Assembly (NCBI GenBank): GCA_002633005.1
Contig: NMRA01000169.1
Span: forward strand, 330,922 to 377,912
Source: Phoronis australis
Lineage: Eukaryota > Phoronida > Phoronidae
Length of the DNA stretch: 46,991 nt
Reading direction: 5' to 3'
This document shows positions 46,201-46,991 of the stretch, piece by piece (positions within the stretch are counted from its first letter, which is position 1; every line of letters begins with the position of its first letter). The notes below the pieces were generated by a model. It made no database searches, was not told the DNA's origin, and worked only from the letters and a program-made list of their open reading frames with translations. Made by a program: the position numbers and the translations under genes.

Positions 46201-46434
46201 AAATATTTTTTTATGAATTAAATCAATACTTCAGTTGATCATTGGATAGATTCAGACTTGCTAATAAGCTAAAGCAGTCAGTCGTTTTTATAGGGTGCAC
46301 CGGAGCTTTCTTGCTAGGAGTGGCCGAGAGATACCCCGACTGCGAGCTGATTTTGTTCGATTTGCCGCCAGTAATAAAAAAAGCCCCTCGTCTTGAAGGC
46401 TCCAAGTTCAAGGGGAGAATCCGACTCGTAGAAG
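31184..46434 (+). CDS. ASMT: Acetylserotonin O-methyltransferase-like (ASMT/HIOMT family), 5' part; 3' exons beyond window
   Basis: This SAM-dependent O-methyltransferase belongs to the family that converts N-acetylserotonin to melatonin. The join is 31184-31261, 32328-32505, 41655-41833, 44065-44197 and 46294-46434, continuing past the window. Intron phases (0, 1, 0, 1, 1) all agree, giving 237 codons without a stop; human ASMT has 345. Exons 1-3 encode the helical dimerisation domain: VLNAALNLGVFEIL, then LNVCVGLKLLE, and the LYTNAPMTKQWLLKGSPTSL block. Exons 4-5 enter the Rossmann fold: CDLGGCTGAF is SAM motif I (186-195), and ILFDLPPV carries the acidic Asp212 expected to hold the SAM ribose. 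The open G codon at the exon 5 end fits the following VEGDFF-type motif of the family. The catalytic histidine and aspartate exons lie outside. The family call is strong. Strict ASMT activity is unproven, as invertebrate relatives may methylate other small molecules. Confidence 0.88.
31262..32327 (+). other. ASMT-like intron 1
   Basis: A 1066 bp phase 0 intron. Most of it is a large inverted repeat (31556-32292) that ends 35 bases before the splice acceptor. The acceptor has a good pyrimidine tract (TCTTCATTGTTTTTGCATCAG). An upstream AG at 32306 is in the same frame and would add seven residues if used. Confidence 0.7.
31556..32292. repeat. Long inverted repeat, ~295 bp arms, ~150 bp spacer
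   Basis: The left arm (31556-31850) is the reverse complement of the right arm (32001-32292) at roughly 85-90% by eye. For example, CACAGGCGTCCTCAGCTT at 31556 pairs with AAGCTGAGGACGCCTGTG at 32275-32292. The left arm holds a ~12 bp extra segment near 31729. The spacer (31851-32000) includes two close repeats of AAGATAC. Transcribed, it would fold into a nearly 300 bp duplex just before exon 2. It is probably a foldback or long-TIR MITE. Confidence 0.85.
32328..32505 (+). CDS. ASMT: ASMT-like exon 2 (residues 27-86)
   Basis: It encodes VLNAALNLGVFEILDKAGEP, LSARNIAAKGGF and LNVCVGLKLLEKKLSDKAE, plus the first base of Gly86. This is the winged-helix/dimerisation part of the family, aligning with human VLFAACELGVFDLL and LLDICVSLKLL. 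The donor is GTATGA (phase 1). Confidence 0.9.
32616..32998 (-). mobile_element. MITE family D, copy 1 (inverted relative to copy 2)
   Basis: This copy matches the reverse complement of 40074-40455 along its full length (about 80-85% by eye). The ends are short inverted repeats: GTAGCACTGTG at the left, and at the right GTGGCTCTGTG, which reads CACAGAGCCAC on the other strand. No intact transposase is present. Short frames in both copies share a CATGATGAA/GGAATTCC stretch but diverge by frameshifts. It lies 110 bp downstream of the exon 2 donor. Confidence 0.75.
33008..35393 (+). pseudogene. Degenerate Tigger/pogo-like transposase (DDE, HTH_psq-type), transposon relic
   Basis: The coding relic spans about 33440-34700 in shifting + frames. 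A pipsqueak-like HTH remnant reads KYSQDDLWEAV then SNEGKMSQNEA (about 33463-33537). FDNKDVRKYISGSRAKVSPDIKKHLL follows in part (about 33780-33870). NYDETNLS (about 33895) carries the first catalytic Asp. HYNRSKSAWF (34108-34137), then RKILIGDKLSSHLNKEVVE (about 34203-34260) with the second Asp, and CLPSNSTHLTQPL (about 34291-34330) are hallmarks of the Tigger/jerky DDE group. KTSERGRQFLSVSKDQF is at about 34390-34440. Stops and frameshifts make it inactive. Outer limits are tentative: GGCAAAGT near 33009 and an inverted ACTTTGC near 35384 may be its termini. Confidence 0.75.
35434..36269. repeat. ~0.85 kb duplicated block C, copy 1
   Basis: The sequence is almost identical to 36574-37432, with scattered substitutions and an indel of about 20 bases near 35810/36950. 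It starts GAACATTCTAACG and ends AATAATCATA. It is non-coding. Copy 2 begins directly after an N, so these may be two alleles left side by side in the assembly. Confidence 0.85.
36289..36408. mobile_element. Small palindromic MITE-like element
   Basis: The ends are imperfect inverted repeats of about 35 bp: GGTTCAACAAAACCAGG with TTTAAGACTTAAACC at the left, and at the right the reverse complement GGTCTAGCAAAACCAGG with CTTTCAGACTCTTAAACC. A further half-copy (GGTTCAGTAAAACCAGG) follows at about 36417. The related block copy at 37432 lacks this insertion. Confidence 0.6.
36573..36573. other. Assembly ambiguity (single N) at duplication junction
   Basis: An N lies exactly where block C copy 2 begins. 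This is the same pattern as at 8897. Confidence 0.85.
36574..37432. repeat. ~0.86 kb duplicated block C, copy 2
   Basis: This is the second copy of 35434-36269. After it, the text AGTGCAGATTTT near 37451 resembles CAGTGCAGACATTT at about 36552, just before the N. That is consistent with the left copy being the same locus with a ~230 bp insertion. Confidence 0.85.
37433..40073. other. Intronic stretch without recognisable features
   Basis: This lies inside ASMT-like intron 2. I recognise no coding frame, RNA gene or element ends; the open frames are short and lack family motifs. A stretch near 39770-39800 (GCTGCCGGGCTACC… GGCACGCAGGGAACCAGCGAG) resembles the GGTTCCCTGCGTGTC sequence at about 7266 and 9796 in the opposite sense. 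It may be a fragment of the same repeat. Confidence 0.5.
40074..40455 (+). mobile_element. MITE family D, copy 2
   Basis: It starts CACAGCGCCAC and ends GTAGCACTGTG. The ends form an 11 bp inverted repeat with two mismatches (CACAGCGCCAC / CACAGTGCTAC). It is the inverted partner of 32616-32998 in the same intron. No target-site duplication is obvious. Confidence 0.75.
40456..41654. other. Intronic stretch without recognisable features
   Basis: This is the end of ASMT-like intron 2. It contains the longest uninterrupted open frame of the window (40641-41105, 154 codons), which matches no family I know and is treated as chance. The acceptor before exon 3 is TGGACAG. Confidence 0.5.
41655..41833 (+). 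CDS. ASMT: ASMT-like exon 3 (residues 86-145)
   Basis: After completing Gly86 it encodes LYTNAPMTKQWLLKGSPTSL, then a LEESVRSGTCQW segment, ending KDKLLNWSE. The pattern (Y-N-T/A…L…SP-S-L, then …LE-A/S-VR-G…QW) is the family signature for the region leading to the methyltransferase fold. The exon is isolated by 9.1 kb and 2.2 kb introns, but its phases (1 in, 0 out) fit both neighbours. Donor GTAACT. Confidence 0.9.
41834..44064 (+). other. ASMT-like intron 3
   Basis: A 2.2 kb phase 0 intron. It starts with an AT/AC microsatellite broken by an NNN gap (41880-41882). Near 43530-43710 there are diverged repeats of a TACCC(A/G)AGGTGT motif. No gene is seen. The acceptor is the less common TTTAAG. 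Confidence 0.65.
41867..41906. repeat. (AT)n/(AC)n microsatellite with NNN gap
   Basis: An AT run, then NNN (41880-41882), then an AC run and another AT run. It starts about 34 bases after the exon 3 donor. The true length is unknown because of the gap. Confidence 0.9.
44065..44197 (+). CDS. ASMT: ASMT-like exon 4 (residues 146-190)
   Basis: It encodes VLDVKSEAELHEFWELMHRI, then PFTSKAFDLTPYKTICDLG and the first base of Gly190. It aligns with the human stretch running from the RSEGERLQFM region to FDLSVFPLMCDLGG. CDLGG begins the SAM-binding glycine loop. Donor GTAAAT, phase 1. Confidence 0.9.
44198..46293 (+). other. ASMT-like intron 4
   Basis: A 2.1 kb phase 1 intron, acceptor TTTTTATAG. 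I recognise no gene or transposon in it. Confidence 0.7.
46294..46434 (+). CDS. ASMT: ASMT-like exon 5 (residues 190-237)
   Basis: It completes the glycine loop (GGCTGAF) and encodes LLGVAERYPDCELILFDLPP, ending GRIRLVE with the first base of Gly237. This is the first half of the Rossmann fold. The loop reads GGCTG rather than the human GGGAG. Donor GTATTC, phase 1. The next exon should start by completing Gly and continue with DFF-type residues; it is not within the window. Confidence 0.9.
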
Positions 46435-46957
46435 GTATTCATTGTGTAATCCACATTCGGTTAACAAGTAATTCAAGCACGATATTGCCTTATTATTCAA
46501 GTGTTTCCAATCATCAGATTGAAAAGCAGATCGGAACTCTGATTTAACGTCTGAAAAACATACCTAAACGCTTCTCAAACGTCTGACCTGAAATCAGACG
46601 ACAGATATGTCCTTTAGAAACTTATATTCCTACCACGTGATTTCTGTTCGCCCATGGTGATCGCACGTAAGTATTATCATTTCCGTCATTAAAGGCGAAG
46701 GCAACCTTTTTTCATGTCATTTTGAGCTAAAATAAGGTTGGTTGGTTATCCTAGACATATTTTCCACTTAATTACAGTTTTTCGTAATTTTGTTAATTAC
46801 TCGTCCGCTACTCCGGAAGTGACGTTTTAGGAGGCAAGCATTTCGCGCCAATTTCTTTTCATATAGTCTGACTGTGAGAGCTGCCGACTCAGTCATTGTT
46901 CTACCTCGGTTGTGTTAATTTCCGTCGTCGTTTGCTTTCATTTACTAGTCAGTCAAC
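46435..46957 (+). other. Start of ASMT-like intron 5 / region upstream of the THAP frame
   Basis: This is presumed intron, since the gene is not finished and no further ASMT exon is seen. It contains a 7 bp stem hairpin (CGTCTGA at 46580-46586, TCAGACG at 46594-46600). The stretch AAAGGCGAAGGCAACC at about 46692 could be a transposon terminus. Neither is proven to have a role. Confidence 0.5.
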
Positions 46958-46991
46958 ATGCCACACTGTTGCGGCGTACCGGGATGTACTA
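46958..46991 (+). CDS. THAP-type zinc-finger protein, N-terminal fragment cut by window edge
   Basis: The last 34 bases open a frame MPHCCGVPGCT from an ATG in the context GTCAACATG. CC-x-VPGC right after the start is the hallmark of the THAP domain, a C2CH zinc finger that binds DNA. THAP proteins include cellular regulators and P-element-type transposases. Lying apparently inside an intron of another gene, and next to abundant transposon debris, a transposon origin is plausible. With eleven residues, nothing more can be said. Confidence 0.55.
   Translation, partial: MPHCCGVPGCT

Noticed and set aside
1-46991. CRISPR arrays, bacterial operons, rRNA genes or integrated viral genes
   Set aside because: None is visible. 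The window is a eukaryotic intron-rich locus, and the only retroelement coding traces are non-LTR reverse-transcriptase ends.

Overview
The window is animal nuclear DNA. It is AT-rich, with short exons, long GT-AG introns and many decayed transposon copies, and there is no bacterial gene organisation. It carries two recognisable protein genes, both on the + strand, plus the first 34 bases of a third. Protein similarity and repeat content suggest a marine invertebrate (lancelet, hemichordate, echinoderm or lophotrochozoan type). I cannot name the species from sequence alone.

Layout. Positions 1-2348 hold nothing I can assign beyond a poly-C run. Positions 2349-11331 are a repeat field: a ~2 kb repeat present twice, then a ~2.45 kb block present twice and joined by a single N. 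Each copy of the block contains the decayed C-terminal end of a non-LTR (Jockey/CR1-type) reverse transcriptase. Positions 11693-25935 hold a complete 11-exon gene for a 479-residue aromatic L-amino acid decarboxylase (AADC/DDC). Its introns contain tandem, inverted and microsatellite repeats. The 5.2 kb from 25936 to 31183 has no gene I recognise and ends in a promoter-like stretch (CRE, CCAAT, TATA-like). From 31184 to beyond the right edge runs the 5' part (five exons, 237 codons begun) of an O-methyltransferase of the acetylserotonin O-methyltransferase (ASMT/HIOMT) type. Its intron 2 is 9.1 kb and filled with transposon debris: a Tigger/pogo-like transposase relic, a pair of ~380 bp MITEs in opposite orientation, and another duplication with an N at the junction. 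The window ends at the start of a THAP-type zinc-finger reading frame, apparently inside the next ASMT intron.

How the genes may work together. AADC makes serotonin from 5-hydroxytryptophan (and dopamine from L-DOPA). ASMT methylates N-acetylserotonin to melatonin. Two enzymes of the indoleamine/melatonin pathway thus lie head-to-tail about 5 kb apart, the most interesting feature of the window. The intermediate N-acetyltransferase is not visible here. The substrates of both proteins are inferred from family membership.
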